From Salvelinus alpinus (lineage: Eukaryota > Chordata > Actinopteri > Salmoniformes > Salmonidae), in contig NC_092115.1 of NCBI RefSeq assembly GCF_045679555.1, positions 32,491,596 through 32,555,595 of the forward strand: DNA of 64,000 nt, read 5' to 3'. Below the pieces are notes generated by a model. The model was not told the DNA's origin. It ran no database searches and was given only the letters and a program-made list of their open reading frames with translations. Position numbers and translations under genes: made by a program. Shown piece after piece: positions 1 through 13,759 of this stretch. The stretch's first letter is position 1, and every line of letters begins with the position of its first letter.

Positions 1-3000
1 AAACCAGTGAGGTCACATCCACCAGTAGTGCTTGAGAGCTACACTGGCTGGTTTCTCCTGTGAAGACAGCTCACAATGGACAATATTCTCTGTGCACTTA
101 TTCACCCAGAGAGGGTGATGCCCTGCTAGGGCAGTCATTGGCTCCTGTCTCAGACCTTCCCCAAGGTGATTGGTTAAGTGACTAGCACTCTGCATGTGAC
201 CTCTACGATGAGCTTCCACCCACAGAAACAGAGACAGGGTAGATGTTGTTATATAGTGCCACAGCACGGTTTTACAACTACTTTGAAAAGTACCTTTTAA
301 AAAGAATCATGGGCAGAGTATATATTTTACATATGATAATTTTTGTTAATCAACAATCCCACCTAGGTACAGTTGTCTGTGTTTGTGTCTGTAACAAAAT
401 CATACAAACTAGAGTGAAGAATTCTGGGAATACGCAAATCAGGACAGCTAAGATCAGTCATTAAAGGGATAGTTCTGGATTTAGCAATGAGGCCCTTGAT
501 CTTTGGGTAGAGTAGTCTAATAGTAACTGAAATTTGAATAGTAAAGTGTTTGTTTATTTAGTTGAAAGAGGAAACGTGAGAGAGCGGGGGACAATAGTTT
601 GAGAATAAAACTGTGGGCAGAGAGTAGTCTGAATTGGGTTCTGGAGGTATACTCCAACTCACACATTGCACTCATATGCCAGCCATGAGTGTTTCCAAAC
701 CAGTGAGGTCACATCCACCAGTAGTGCTTGAGAGCTACAGTTGCTGGTTTCTCCTGTGAAGACAGCTCACAATGGACCATATTCTCTGTGCACTCATTCA
801 CCCAGAGAGGGTGATGCCCTGCTAGGGCAGTCATTGGCTCCTGTCTCAGACCTTCCCCAAGGTGATTGGTTAAGTGACTAGCACTCTGCATGTGACCTCT
901 ACGATGAGCTTCCACCCACAGAAACAGAGACAGGGTAGATGTTGTTATATAGTGCCACAGCAGCCTCGACCTTATCTATTACGGTTTTACAACTACTTTG
1001 AAAAGTACCTTTTAAAAAGAATCATGGGCAGAGTATATATTTTACATATGATAATTTTTGTTAATCAACAATCCCACCTAGGTACAGTTGTCTGTGTTTG
1101 TGTCTGTAACAAAATCATACAAACTAGAGTGAAGAATTCTGGGAATACGCAAATCAGGACAGCTAAGATCAGTCATTAAAGGGATAGTTCTGGATTTAGC
1201 AATGAGGCCCTTGATCTTTGGGTAGAGTAGTCTAATAGTAACTGAAATTTGAATAGTAAAGTGTTTGTTTATTTAGTTGAAAGAGGAAACGTGAGAGAGC
1301 GGGGGACAATAGTTTGAGAATAAAACTGTGGGCAGAGAGTAGTCTGAATTGGGTTCTGGAGGTATACTCCAACTCACACATTGCACTCATATGCCAGCCA
1401 TGAGTGTTTCCAAACCAGTGAGGTCACATCCACCAGTAGTGCTTGAGAGCTACAGTTGGCTGGTTTCTCCTGTGAAGACAGCTCACAATGGACCATATTC
1501 TCTGTGCACTCATTCACCCAGAGAGGGTGATGCCCTGCTAGGGCAGTCATTGGCTCCTGTCTCAGACCTTCCCCAAGGTGATTGGTTAAGTGACTAGCAC
1601 TCTGCATGTGACCTCTACGATGAGCTTCCACCCACAGAAACAGAGACAGGGTAGATGTTGTTATATAGTGCCACAGCAGCCTCGACCTTATCTATTACGG
1701 TTTTACAACTACTTTGAAAAGTACCTTTTAAAAAGAATCATGGGCAGAGTATATATTTTACATATGATAATTTTTGTTAATCAACAATCCCACCTAGGTA
1801 CAGTTGTCTGTGTTTGTGTCTGTAACAAAATCATACAAACTAGAGTGAAGAATTCTGGGAATACGCAAATCAGGACAGCTAAGATCAGTCATTAAAGGGA
1901 TAGTTCTGGATTTGGCAATGAGGCCCTTGATCTTTGGGTAGAGTAGTCTAATAGTAACTGAAATTTGAATAGTAAAAGTGTTTGTTTATTTAGTTGAAAG
2001 AGGAAACGTGAGAGAGCGGGGGACAATAGTTTGAGAATAAAACTGTGGGCAGAGAGTAGTCTGAATTGGGTTCTGGAGGTGTACTCCAACTCACACATTG
2101 CACTCATATGCCAGCCATGAGTGTTTCCAAACCAGTGAGGTCACATCCACCAGTAGTGCTTGAGAGCTACACTGGCTGGTTTCTCCTGTGAAGAAAGCTC
2201 ACAATGGACAATATTCTCTGTGCACTCATTCACCCAGAGAGGGTGATGCCCTGCTAGGGCAGTCATTGGCTCCTGTCTCAGACCTTCCCCAAGGTGATTG
2301 GTTAAGTGACTAGCACTCTGCATGTGACCTCTACGATGAGCTTCCACCCACAGAAACAGAGACAGGGTAGATGTTGTTATATAGTGCCACAGCAGCCTCG
2401 ACCTTATCTATTACGGTTTTACAACTACTTTGAAAAGTACCTTTTAAAAAGAATCATGGGCAGAGTATATATTTTACATATGATAATTTTTGTTAATCAA
2501 CAATCCCACCTAGGTACAGTTGTCTGTGTTTGTGTCTGTAACAAAATCATACAAACTAGAGTGAAGAATTCTGGGAATACGCAAATCAGGACAGCTAAGA
2601 TCAGTCATTAAAGGGATAGTTCTGGATTTGGCAATGAGGCCCTTGATCTTTGGGTAGAGTAGTCTAACAGTAACTGAAATTTGAATAGTAAAAGTGTTTG
2701 TTTATTTAGTTGAAAGAGGAAACGTGAGAGAGCGGGGGACAATAGTTTGAGAATAAAACTGTGGGCAGAGAGTAGTCTGAATTGGGTTCTGGAGGTGTAC
2801 TCCAACTCACACATTGCACTCATATGCCAGCCATGAGTGTTTCCAAACCAGTGAGGTCACATCCACCAGTAGTGCTTGAGAGCTACACTGGCTGGTTTCT
2901 CCTGTGAAGACAGCTCACAATGGACAATATTCTCTGTGCACTCATTCACCCAGAGAGGGTGATGCCCTGCTAGGGCAGTCATTGGCTCCTGTCTCAGACC

Positions 3001-6000
3001 TTCCCCAAGGTGATTGGTTAAGTGACTAGCACTCTGCATGTGACCTCTACGATGAGCTTCCACCCACAGAAACAGAGACAGGGTAGATGTTGTTATATAG
3101 TGCCACAGCAGCCTCGACCTTATCTATTACGGTTTTACAACTACTTTGAAAAGTACCTTTTAAAAAGAATCATGGGCAGAGTATATATTTTACATATGAA
3201 CATTTTTGTTAATCAACAATCCCACCTAGGTACAGTTGTCTGTGTTTGTGTCTGTAACAAAATCATACAAACTAGAGTGAAGAATTCTGGGAATACGCAA
3301 ATCAGGACAGCTAAGATCAGTCATTAAAGGGATAGTTCTGGATTTGGCAATGAGGCCCTTGATCTTTGGGTAGAGTAGTCTAATAGTAACTGAAATTTGA
3401 ATAGTAAAAGTGTTTGTTTATTTAGTTGAATCAGGAAACGTGAGAGAGCAGGGGACAGTAGTTTGAGAATAAAACTGTGGGCAGAGAGTAGTCTGAATTG
3501 GGTTCTGGAGGTGTACTCCAACTCACACATTGCACTCATATGCCAGCCATGAGTGTTTCCAAACCAGTGAGGTCACATCCACCAGTAGTGCTTGAGAGCT
3601 ACAGTTGCTGGTTTCTCCTGTGAAGACAGCTCACAATGGACAATATTCTCTGTGCACTTATTCACCCAGAGAGGGTGATGCCCTGCTAGGGCAGTCATTG
3701 GCTCCTGTCTCAGACCTTCCCCAAGGTGATTGGTTAAGTGACTAGCACTCTGCATGTGACCTCTACGATGAGCTTCCACCCACAGAAACAGAGACAGGGT
3801 AGATGTTGTTATATAGTGCCACAGCAGCCTCGACCTTATCTATTACGGTTTTACAACTACTTTGAAAAGTACCTTTTAAAAAGAATCATGGGCAGAGTAT
3901 ATATTTTACATATGATACATTTTTGTTAATCAACAATCCCACCTAGGTACAGTTGTCTGTGTTTGTGTCTGTAACAAAATCATACAAACTAGAGTGAAGA
4001 ATTCTGGGAATACGCAAATCAGGACAGCTAAGATCAGTCATTAAAGGGATAGTTCTGGATTTGGCAATGAGGCCCTTGATCTTTGGGTAGAGTAGTCTAA
4101 TAGTAACTGAAATTTGAATAGTAAAAGTGTTTGTTTATTTAGTTGAAACAGGAAACGTGAGAGAGCAGGGGACAGTAGTTTGAGAATAAAACTGTGGGCA
4201 GAGAGTAGTCTGAATTGGGTTCTGGAGGTGTACTCCAACTCACACATTGCACTCATATGCCAGCCATGAGTGTTTCCAAACCAGTGAGGTCACATCCACC
4301 AGTAGTGCTTGAGAGCTACAGTTGCTGGTTTCTCCTGTGAAGACAGCTCACAATGGACAATATTCTCTGTGCACTTATTCACCCAGAGAGGGTGATGCCC
4401 TGCTAGGGCAGTCATTGGCTCCTGTCTCAGACCTTCCCCAAGGTGATTGGTTAAGTGACTAGCACTCTGCATGTGACCTCTACGATGAGCTTCCACCCAC
4501 AGAAACAGAGACAGGGTAGATGTTGTTATATAGTGCCACAGCAGCCTCGACCTTATCTATTACGGTTTTACAACTACTTTGAAAAGTACCTTTTAAAAAG
4601 AATCATGGGCAGAGTATATATTTTACATATGAACATTTTTGTTAATCAACAATCCCACCTAGGTACAGTTGTCTGTGTTTGTGTCTGTAACAAAATCATA
4701 CAAACTAGAGTGAAGAATTCTGGGAATACGCAAATCAGGACAGCTAAGATCAGTCATTAAAGGGATAGTTCTGGATTTGGCAATGAGGCCCTTGATCTTT
4801 GGGTAGAGTAGTCTAATAGTAACTGAAATTTGAATAGTAAAAGTGTTTGTTTATTTAGTTGAATCAGGAAACGTGAGAGAGCAGGGGACAGTAGTTTGAG
4901 AATAAAACAGTGGGCAGAGAGTAGTCTGAATTGGGTTCTGGAGGTGTACTCCAACTCACACATTGCACTCATATGCCAGCCATGAGTGTTTCCAAACCAG
5001 TGAGGTCACATCCACCAGTAGTGCTTGAGAGCTACACCGGCTGGTTTCTCCTGTGAAGAAAGCTCACAATGGACAATATTCTCTGTGCACTCACTCACCC
5101 AGAGAGGGTGATGCCCTGCTAGGGCAGTCATTGGCTCCTGTCTCAGACCTTCCCCAAGGTGATTGGTTAAGTGACTAGCACTCTGCATGTGACCTCTACG
5201 ATGAGCTTCCACCCACAGAAACAGAGACGGGGTAGATGTTGTTATATAGTGCCACAGCAGCCTCGACCTTATCTATTACGGTTTTACAACTACTTTGAAA
5301 GTACCTTTTAAAAAGAATCATGGGCAGAGTATATATTTTACATATGAACATTTTTGTTAATCAACAATCCCACCTAGGTACAGTTGTCTGTGTTTGTGTC
5401 TGTAACAAAATCATACAAACTAGAGTGAAGAATTCTGGGAATACGCAAATCAGGACAGCTAAGATCAGTCATTAAAGGGATAGTTCTGGATTTGGCAATG
5501 AGGCCCTTGATCTTCGGGTAGAGTAGTCTAATAGTAACTGAAATTTGAATAGTAAAAGTGTTTGTTTATTTAGTTGAAAGAGGAAACGTGAGAGAGCGGG
5601 GGACAGTAGTTTGAGAATAAAACTGTGGGCAGAGAGTAGTCTGAATTGGGTTCTGGAGGTGTACTCCAACTCACACATTGCACTCATATGCCAGCCATGA
5701 GTGTTTCCAAACCAGTGAGGTCACATCCACCAGTAGTGCTTGAGAGCTACACTGGCTGGTTTCTCCTGTGAAGAAAGCTCACAATGGACAATATTCTCTG
5801 TGCACTCATTCACCCAGAGAGGGTGATGCCCTGCTAGGGCAGTCATTGGCTCCTGTCTCAGACCTTCCCCAAGGTGATTGGTTAAGTGACTAGCACTCTG
5901 CATGTGACCTCTACGATGAGCTTCCACCCACAGAAACAGAGACGGGGTAGATGTTGTTATATAGTGCCACAGCAGCCTCGACCTTATCTATTACGGTTTT

Positions 6001-9000
6001 ACAACTACTTTGAAAAGTACCTTTTAAAAAGAATCATGGGCAGAGTATATATTTTACATATGATACATTTTTGTTAATCAACAATCCCACCTAGGTACAG
6101 TTGTCTGTGTTTGTGTCTGTAACAAAATCATACAAACTAGAGTGAAGAATTCTGGGAATACGCAAATCAGGACAGCTAAGATCAGTCATTAAAGGGATAG
6201 TTCTGGATTTGGCAATGAGGCCCTTGATCTTTGGGTAGAGTAGTCTAATAGTAACTGAAATTTGAATAGTAAAAGTGTTTGTTTATTTAGTTGAAAGAGG
6301 AAACGTGAGAGAGCGGGGGACAGTAGTTTGAGAATAAAACTGTGGGCAGAGAGTAGTCTGAATTGGGTTCTGGAGGTATACTCCAACTCACACATTGCAC
6401 TCATATGCCAGCCATGAGTGTTTCCAAACCAGTGAGGTCACATCCACCAGTAGTGCTTGAGAGCTACACTGGCTGGTTTCTCCTGTGAAGACAGCTCACA
6501 ATGGACAATATTCTCTGTGCACTCATTCACCCAGAGAGGGTGATGCCCTGCTAGGGCAGTCATTGGCTCCTGTCTCAGACCTTCCCCAAGGTGATTGGTT
6601 AAGTGACTAGCACTCTGCATGTGACCTCTACGATGAGCTTCCACCCACAGAAACAGAGACAGGGTAGATGTTGTTATATAGTGCCACAGCAGCCTCGACC
6701 TTATCTATTACGGTTTTACAACTACTTTGAAAAGTACCTTTTAAAAAGAATCATGGGCAGAGTATATATTTTACATATGATAATTTTTGTTAATCAACAA
6801 TCCCACCTAGGTACAGTTGTCTGTGTTTGTGTCTGTAACAAAATCATACAAACTAGAGTGAAGAATTCTGGGAATACGCAAATCAGGACAGCTAAGATCA
6901 GTCATTAAAGGGATAGTTCTGGATTTGGCAATGAGGCCCTTGATCTTTGGGTAGAGTAGTCTAATAGTAACTGAAATTTGAATAGTAAAAGTGTTTGTTT
7001 ATTTAGTTGAAAGAGGAAACGTGAGAGAGCGGGGGACAATAGTTTGAGAATAAAACTGTGGGCAGAGAGTAGTCTGAATTGGGTTCTGGAGGTGTACTCC
7101 AACTCACACATTGCACTCATATGCCAGCCATGAGTGTTTCCAAACCAGTGAGGTCACATCCACCAGTAGTGCTTGAGAGCTACACTGGCTGGTTTCTCCT
7201 GTGAAGAAAGCTCACAATGGACAATATTCTCTGTGCACTCATTCACCCAGAGAGGGTGATGCCCTGCTAGGGCAGTCATTGGCTCCTGTCTCAGACCTTC
7301 CCCAAGGTGATTGGTTAAGTGACTAGCACTCTGCATGTGACCTCTATGATGAGCTTCCACCCACAGAAACAGAGACGGGGTAGATGTTGTTATATAGTGC
7401 CACAGCAGCCTCGACCTTATCTATTACGGTTTTACAACTACTTTGAAAGTACCTTTTAAAAAGAATCATGGGCAGAGTATATATTTTACATATGAACATT
7501 TTTGTTAATCAACAATCCCACCTAGGTACAGTTGTCTGTGTTTGTGTCTGTAACAAAATCATACAAACTAGAGTGAAGAATTCTGGGAATACGCAAATCA
7601 GGACAGCTAAGATCAGTCATTAAAGGGATAGTTCTGGATTTGGCAATGAGGCCCTTGATCTTCGGGTAGAGTAGTCTAATAGTAACTGAAATTTGAATAG
7701 TAAAAGTGTTTGTTTATTTAGTTGAATCAGGAAACGTGAGAGAGAGGGGACAGTAGTTTGAGAATAAAATTGTGGGCAGAGAGTAGTCTGAATTGGGTTC
7801 TGGAGGTATACTCCAACTCACACATTGCACTCATATGCCAGCCATGAGTGTTTCCAAACCAGTGAGGTCACATCCACCAGTAGTGCTTGAGAGCTACACT
7901 GGCTGGTTTCTCCTGTGAAGACAGCTCACAATGGACAATATTCTCTGTGCACTCATTCACCCAGAGAGGGTGATGCCCTGCTAGGGCAGTCATTGGCTCC
8001 TGTCTCAGACCTTCCCCAAGGTGATTGGTTAAGTGACTAGCACTCTGCATGTGACCTCTACGATGAGCTTCCACCCACAGAAACAGAGACAGGGTAGATG
8101 TTGTTATATAGTGCCACAGCAGCCTCGACCTTATCTATTACGGTTTTACAACTACTTTGAAAAGTACCTTTTAAAAATAATCATGGGCAGAGTATATATT
8201 TTACATATGATAATTTTTGTTAATCAACAATCCCACCTAGGTACAGTTGTCTGTGTTTGTGTCTGTAACAAAATCATACAAACTAGAGTGAAGAATTCTG
8301 GGAATACGCAAATCAGGACAGCTAAGATCAGTCATTAAAGGGATAGTTCTGGATTTGGCAATGAGGCCCTTGATCTTTGGGTAGAGTAGTCTAATAGTAA
8401 CTGAAATTTGAATAGTAAAAGTGTTTGTTTATTTAGTTGAAAGAGGAAACGTGAGAGAGCGGGGGACAATAGTTTGAGAATAAAACTGTGGGCAGAGAGT
8501 AGTCTGAATTGGGTTCTGGAGGTATACTCCAACTCACACATTGCACTCATATGCCAGCCATGAGTGTTTCCAAACCAGTGAGGTCACATCCACCAGTAGT
8601 GCTTGAGAGCTACACTGGCTGGTTTCTCCTGTGAAGACAGCTCACAATGGACCATATTCTCTGTGCACTCATTCACCCAGAGAGGGTGATGCCCTGCTAG
8701 GGCAGTCATTGGCTCCTGTCTCAGACCTTCCCCAAGGTGATTGGTTAAGTGACTAGCACTCTGCATGTGACCTCTACGATGAGCTTCCACCCACAGAAAC
8801 AGAGACAGGGTAGATGTTGTTATATAGTGCCACAGCAGCCTCGACCTTATCTATTACGGTTTTACAACTACTTTGAAAGTACCTTTTAAAAAGAATCATG
8901 GGCAGAGTATATATTTTACATATGAACATTTTTGTTAATCAACAATCCCACCTAGGTACAGTTGTCTGTGTTTGTGTCTGTAACAAAATCATACAAACTA

Positions 9001-12000
9001 GAGTGAAGAATTCTGGGAATATGCAAATCAGGACAGCTAAGATCAGTCATTAAAGGGATAGTTCTGGATTTAGCAATGAGGCCCTTGATCTTTGGGTAGA
9101 GTAGTCTAATAGTAACTGAAATTTGAATAGTAAAGTGTTTGTTTATTTAGTTGAAAGAGGAAACGTGAGAGAGCGGGGGACAATAGTTTGAGAATAAAAC
9201 TGTGGGCAGAGAGTAGTCTGAATTGGGTTCTGGAGGTATACTCCAACTCACACATCGCACTCATATGCCAGCCATGAGTGTTTCCAAACCAGTGAGGTCA
9301 CATCCACCAGTAGTGCTTGAGAGCTACACTGGCTGGTTTCTCCTGTGAAGAAAGCTCACAATGGACCATATTCTCTGTGCACTCATTCACCCAGAGAGGG
9401 TGATGCCCTGCTAGGGCAGTCATTGGCTCCTGTCTCAGACCTTCCCCAAGGTGATTGGTTAAGTGACTAGCACTCTGCATGTGACCTCTACGATGAGCTT
9501 CCACCCACAGAAACAGTGACAGGGTAGATGTTGTTATATAGTGCCACAGCAGCCTCGACCTTATCTATTACGGTTTTACAACTACTTTGAAAAGTACCTT
9601 TTAAAAAGAATCATGGGCAGAGTATATATTTTACATATGATAATTTTTGTTAATCAACAATCCCACCTAGGTACAGTTGTCTGTGTTTGTGTCTGTAACA
9701 AAATCATACAAACTAGAGTGAAGAATTCTGGGAATATGCAAATCAGGACAGCTAAGATCAGTCATTAAAGGGATAGTTCTGGATTTGGCAATGAGGCCCT
9801 TGATCTTTGGGTAGAGTAGTCTAATAGTAACTGAAATTTGAATAGTAAAGTGTTTGTTTATTTAGTTGAAAGAGGAAACGTGAGAGAGCGGGGGACAATA
9901 GTTTGAGAATAAAACTGTGGGCAGAGAGTAGTCTGAATTGGGTTCTGGAGGTGTACTCCAACTCACACATTGCACTCATATGCCAGCCATGAGTGTTTCC
10001 AAACCAGTGAGGTCACATCCACCAGTAGTGCTTGAGAGCTACACTGGCTGGTTTCTCCTGTGAAGAAAGCTCACAATGGACAATATTCTCTGTGCACTCA
10101 TTCACCCAGAGAGGGTGATGCCCTGCTAGGGCAGTCATTGGCTCCTGTCTCAGACCTTCCCCAAGGTGATTGGTTAAGTGACTAGCACTCTGCATGTGAC
10201 CTCTACGATGAGCTTCCACCCACAGAAACAGAGACAGGGTAGATGTTGTTATATAGTGCCACAGCAGCCTCGACCTTATCTATTACGGTTTTACAACTAC
10301 TTTGAAAAGTACCTTTTAAAAAGAATCATGGGCAGAGTATATATTTTACATATGATAATTTTTGTTAATCAACAATCCCACCTAGGTACAGTTGTCTGTG
10401 TTTGTGTCTGTAACAAAATCATACAAACTAGAGTGAAGAATTCTGGGAATACGCAAATCAGGACAGCTAAGATCAGTCATTAAAGGGATAGTTCTGGATT
10501 TGGCAATGAGGCCCTTGATCTTTGGGTAGAGTAGTCTAATAGTAACTGAAATTTGAATAGTAAAAGTGTTTGTTTATTTAGTTGAAAGAGGAAACGTGAG
10601 AGAGCGGGGGACAGTAGTTTGAGAATAAAACTGTGGGCAGAGAGTAGTCTGAATTGGGTTCTGGAGGTATACTCCAACTCACACATTGCACTCATATGCC
10701 AGCCATGAGTGTTTCCAAACCAGTGAGGTCACATCCACCAGTAGTGCTTGAGAGCTACACTGGCTGGTTTCTCCTGTGAAGACAGCTCACAATGGACAAT
10801 ATTCTCTGTGCACTCATTCACCCAGAGAGGGTGATGCCCTGCTTGGGCAGTCATTGGCTCCTGTCTCAGACCTTCCCCAAGGTGATTGGTTAAGTGACTA
10901 GCACTCTGCATGTGACCTCTACGATGAGCTTCCACCCACAGAAACAGTGACCGGGTAGATGTTGTTATATAGTGCCACAGCAGCCTCGACCTTATCTATT
11001 ACGGTTTTACAACTACTTTGAAAAGTACCTTTTAAAAAGAATCATGGGCAGAGTATATATTTTACATATGATAATTTTTGTTAATCAACAATCCCACCTA
11101 GGTACAGTTGTCTGTGTTTGTGTCTGTAACAAAATCATACAAACTAGAGTGAAGAATTCTGGGAATATGCAAATCAGGACAGCTAAGATCAGTCATTAAA
11201 GGGATAGTTCTGGATTTGGCAATGAGGCCCTTGATCTTTGGGTAGAGTAGTCTAATAGTAACTGAAATTTGAATAGTAAAAGTGTTTGTTTATTTAGTTG
11301 AAAGAGGAAACGTGAGAGAGCGGGGGACAATAGTTTGAGAATAAAACTGTGGGCAGAGAGTAGTCTGAATTGGGTTCTGGAGGTATACTCCAACTCACAC
11401 ATTGCACTCATATGCCAGCCATGAGTGTTTCCAAACCAGTGAGGTCACATCCACCAGTAGTGCTTGAGAGCTACAGTTGCTGGTTTCTCCTGTGAAGACA
11501 ACTCACAATGGACCAAATTCTCTGTGCACTCATTCACCCAGAGAGGGTGATGCCCTGCTAGGGCAGTCATTGGCTCCTGTCTCAGACCTTCCCCAAGGTG
11601 ATTGGTTAAGTGACTAGCACTCTGCATGTGACCTCTACGATGAGCTTCCACCCACAGAAACAGTGACCGGGTAGATGTTGTTATATAGTGCCACAGCAGC
11701 CTCGACCTTATCTATTACGGTTTTACAACTACTTTGAAAAGTACCTTTTAAAAAGAATCATGGGCAGAGTATATATTTTACATATGATAATTTTTGTTAA
11801 TCAACAATCCCACCTAGGTACAGTTGTCTGTGTTTGTGTCTGTAACAAAATCATACAAACTAGAGTGAAGAATTCTGGGAATACGCAAATCAGGACAGCT
11901 AAGATCAGTCATTAAAGGGATAGTTCTGGATTTGGCAATGAGGCCCTTGATCTTTGGGTAGAGTAGTCTAATAGTAACTGAAATTTGAATAGTAAAGTGT

Positions 12001-13363
12001 TTGTTTATTTAGTTGAAAGAGGAAACGTGAGAGAGCGGGGGACAATAGTTTGAGAATAAAACTGTGGGCAGAGAGTAGTCTGAATTGGGTTCTGGAGGTG
12101 TACTCCAACTCACACATTGCACTCATATGCCAGCCATGAGTGTTTCCAAACCAGTGAGGTCACATCCACCAGTAGTGCTTGAGAGCTACACTGGCTGGTT
12201 TCTCCTGTGAAGAAAGCTCACAATGGACAATATTCTCTGTGCACTCATTCACCCAGAGAGGGTGATGCCCTGCTAGGGCAGTCATTGGCTCCTGTCTCAG
12301 ACCTTCCCCAAGGTGATTGGTTAAGTGACTAGCACTCTGCATGTGACCTCTACGATGAGCTTCCACCCACAGAAACAGAGACAGGGTAGATGTTGTTATA
12401 TAGTGCCACAGCAGCCTCGACCTTATCTATTACGGTTTTACAACTACTTTGAAAAGTACCTTTTAAAAAGAATCATGGGCAGAGTATATATTTTACATAT
12501 GATAATTTTTGTTAATCAACAATCCCACCTAGGTACAGTTGTCTGTGTTTGTGTCTGTAACAAAATCATACAAACTAGAGTGAAGAATTCTGGGAATACG
12601 CAAATCAGGACAGCTAAGATCAGTCATTAAAGGGATAGTTCTGGATTTGGCAATGAGGCCCTTGATCTTTGGGTAGAGTAGTCTAATAGTAACTGAAATT
12701 TGAATAGTAAAAGTGTTTGTTTATTTAGTTGAATCAGGAAACGTGAGAGAGCAGGGGACAGTAGTTTGAGAATAAAACTGTGGGCAGAGAGTAGTCTGAA
12801 TTGGGTTCTGGAGGTATACTCCAACTCACACATTGCACTCATATGCCAGCCATGAGTGTTTCCAAACCAGTGAGGTCACATCCACCAGCAGTGCTTGAGA
12901 GCTACACTGGCTGGTTTCTCCTGTGAAGACAGCTCACAATGGACAATATTCTCTGTGCACTCACTCACCCAGAGAGGGTGATGCCCTGCTAGGGCAGTCA
13001 TTGGCTCCTGTCTCAGACCTTCCCCAAGGTGATTGGTTAAGTGACTAGCACTCTGCATGTGACCTCTACGATGAGCTTCCACCCACAGAAACAGAGACGG
13101 GGTAGATGTTGTTATATAGTGCCACAGCAGCCTCGACCTTATCTATTACGGTTTTACAACTACTTTGAAAAGTACCTTTTAAAAAGAATCATATATTTTA
13201 CATATGATCATTTTTGTTAATCAACAATCCCACCTAGGTACAGTTGTCTGTGGTTGTTTCTGGAACATAATCATACAAACTAGAGTGAAGAATTCTGGGA
13301 ATATGCAAATCAGGACAGCTAAGATCAGTCATTAAAAGGATAGTTCTGGATTTGGCAATGAGG
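1..13363. repeat. Tandem array of a ~716-bp satellite unit (about 18.7 copies)
   Basis: The same ~716-bp unit repeats head to tail. A landmark near the phrase gatgagcttccaccc recurs at 218, 915, 1631, 2347, 3063, 3779, 4496, 5212, 5927, 6644, 7360, 8074, 8790, 9504, 10219, 10935, 11651, 12366 and 13082, a spacing of 714-717 bp. Units differ by a few substitutions and 1-2 bp indels, and the first visible unit has a 19-bp deletion near 265. Each unit contains a short perfect inverted repeat (TGCCCT-gct-AGGGCA) and an octamer-like ACGCAAAT/ATGCAAAT. Short ORFs of 68, 71 and 101 codons recur only because the DNA recurs; I see no domain or splice structure. The array begins left of the window. The final unit is the most diverged, as is usual at an array edge. 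Confidence 0.97.
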
Positions 13364-13530
13364 CACTTTATCTCCTTCCCCAGAGTCAGATGAATTTGTT
13401 GACATCATTTTTCTGTATCTGCGTCCAGTATGAAGGAAGTTAGAGGAAGTTTCTGGAGCCAATGCTAACTTTTGTTAGCGCAATGAGTGGAAGTCTATGG
13501 CATGGGCTTGCACTCTAATTCAATTTATGT
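13330..13530. repeat. Dispersed repeat at the array edge
   Basis: The last array unit runs through aggatagttctggatttggc and then, instead of the usual unit sequence, continues into cagagtcagatgaatttgttg and the following ~150 bp. I recognise this as a common salmonid interspersed repeat. From about 13,530 to 13,760 the sequence is AT-rich with no gene and no recognised element. Confidence 0.6.
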
Positions 13531-13759
13531 TCATCCCATGTCATTCTAGTAAGATAGCAGCAGTGTACTATAAGAAAAGAATGTGGTAGTCGTTGTAAAA
13601 TGTTAATTATACAAAATTGTTATTTTTAAACTGTTCTTTCTTTTTAAACTGTTTAATTATTGGTTAAGAATAATAAAGGATATTTTTTTCAGAACTTCTC
13701 CCATCAGAAGGAATATATATACACACCCAGAGGGGGCACAGGAGCACTTGCCCCCTCAG

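Noticed and set aside
13-13082. Recurring ORFs of 68, 71 and 101 codons in every array unit
   Set aside because: They overlap on both strands, repeat only because the DNA repeats, are broken by small indels in several units, and show no domain, signal or codon pattern of a gene.
1-13363. CRISPR array
   Set aside because: The unit is ~716 bp with no short repeat/spacer alternation, and the genome is a vertebrate one.
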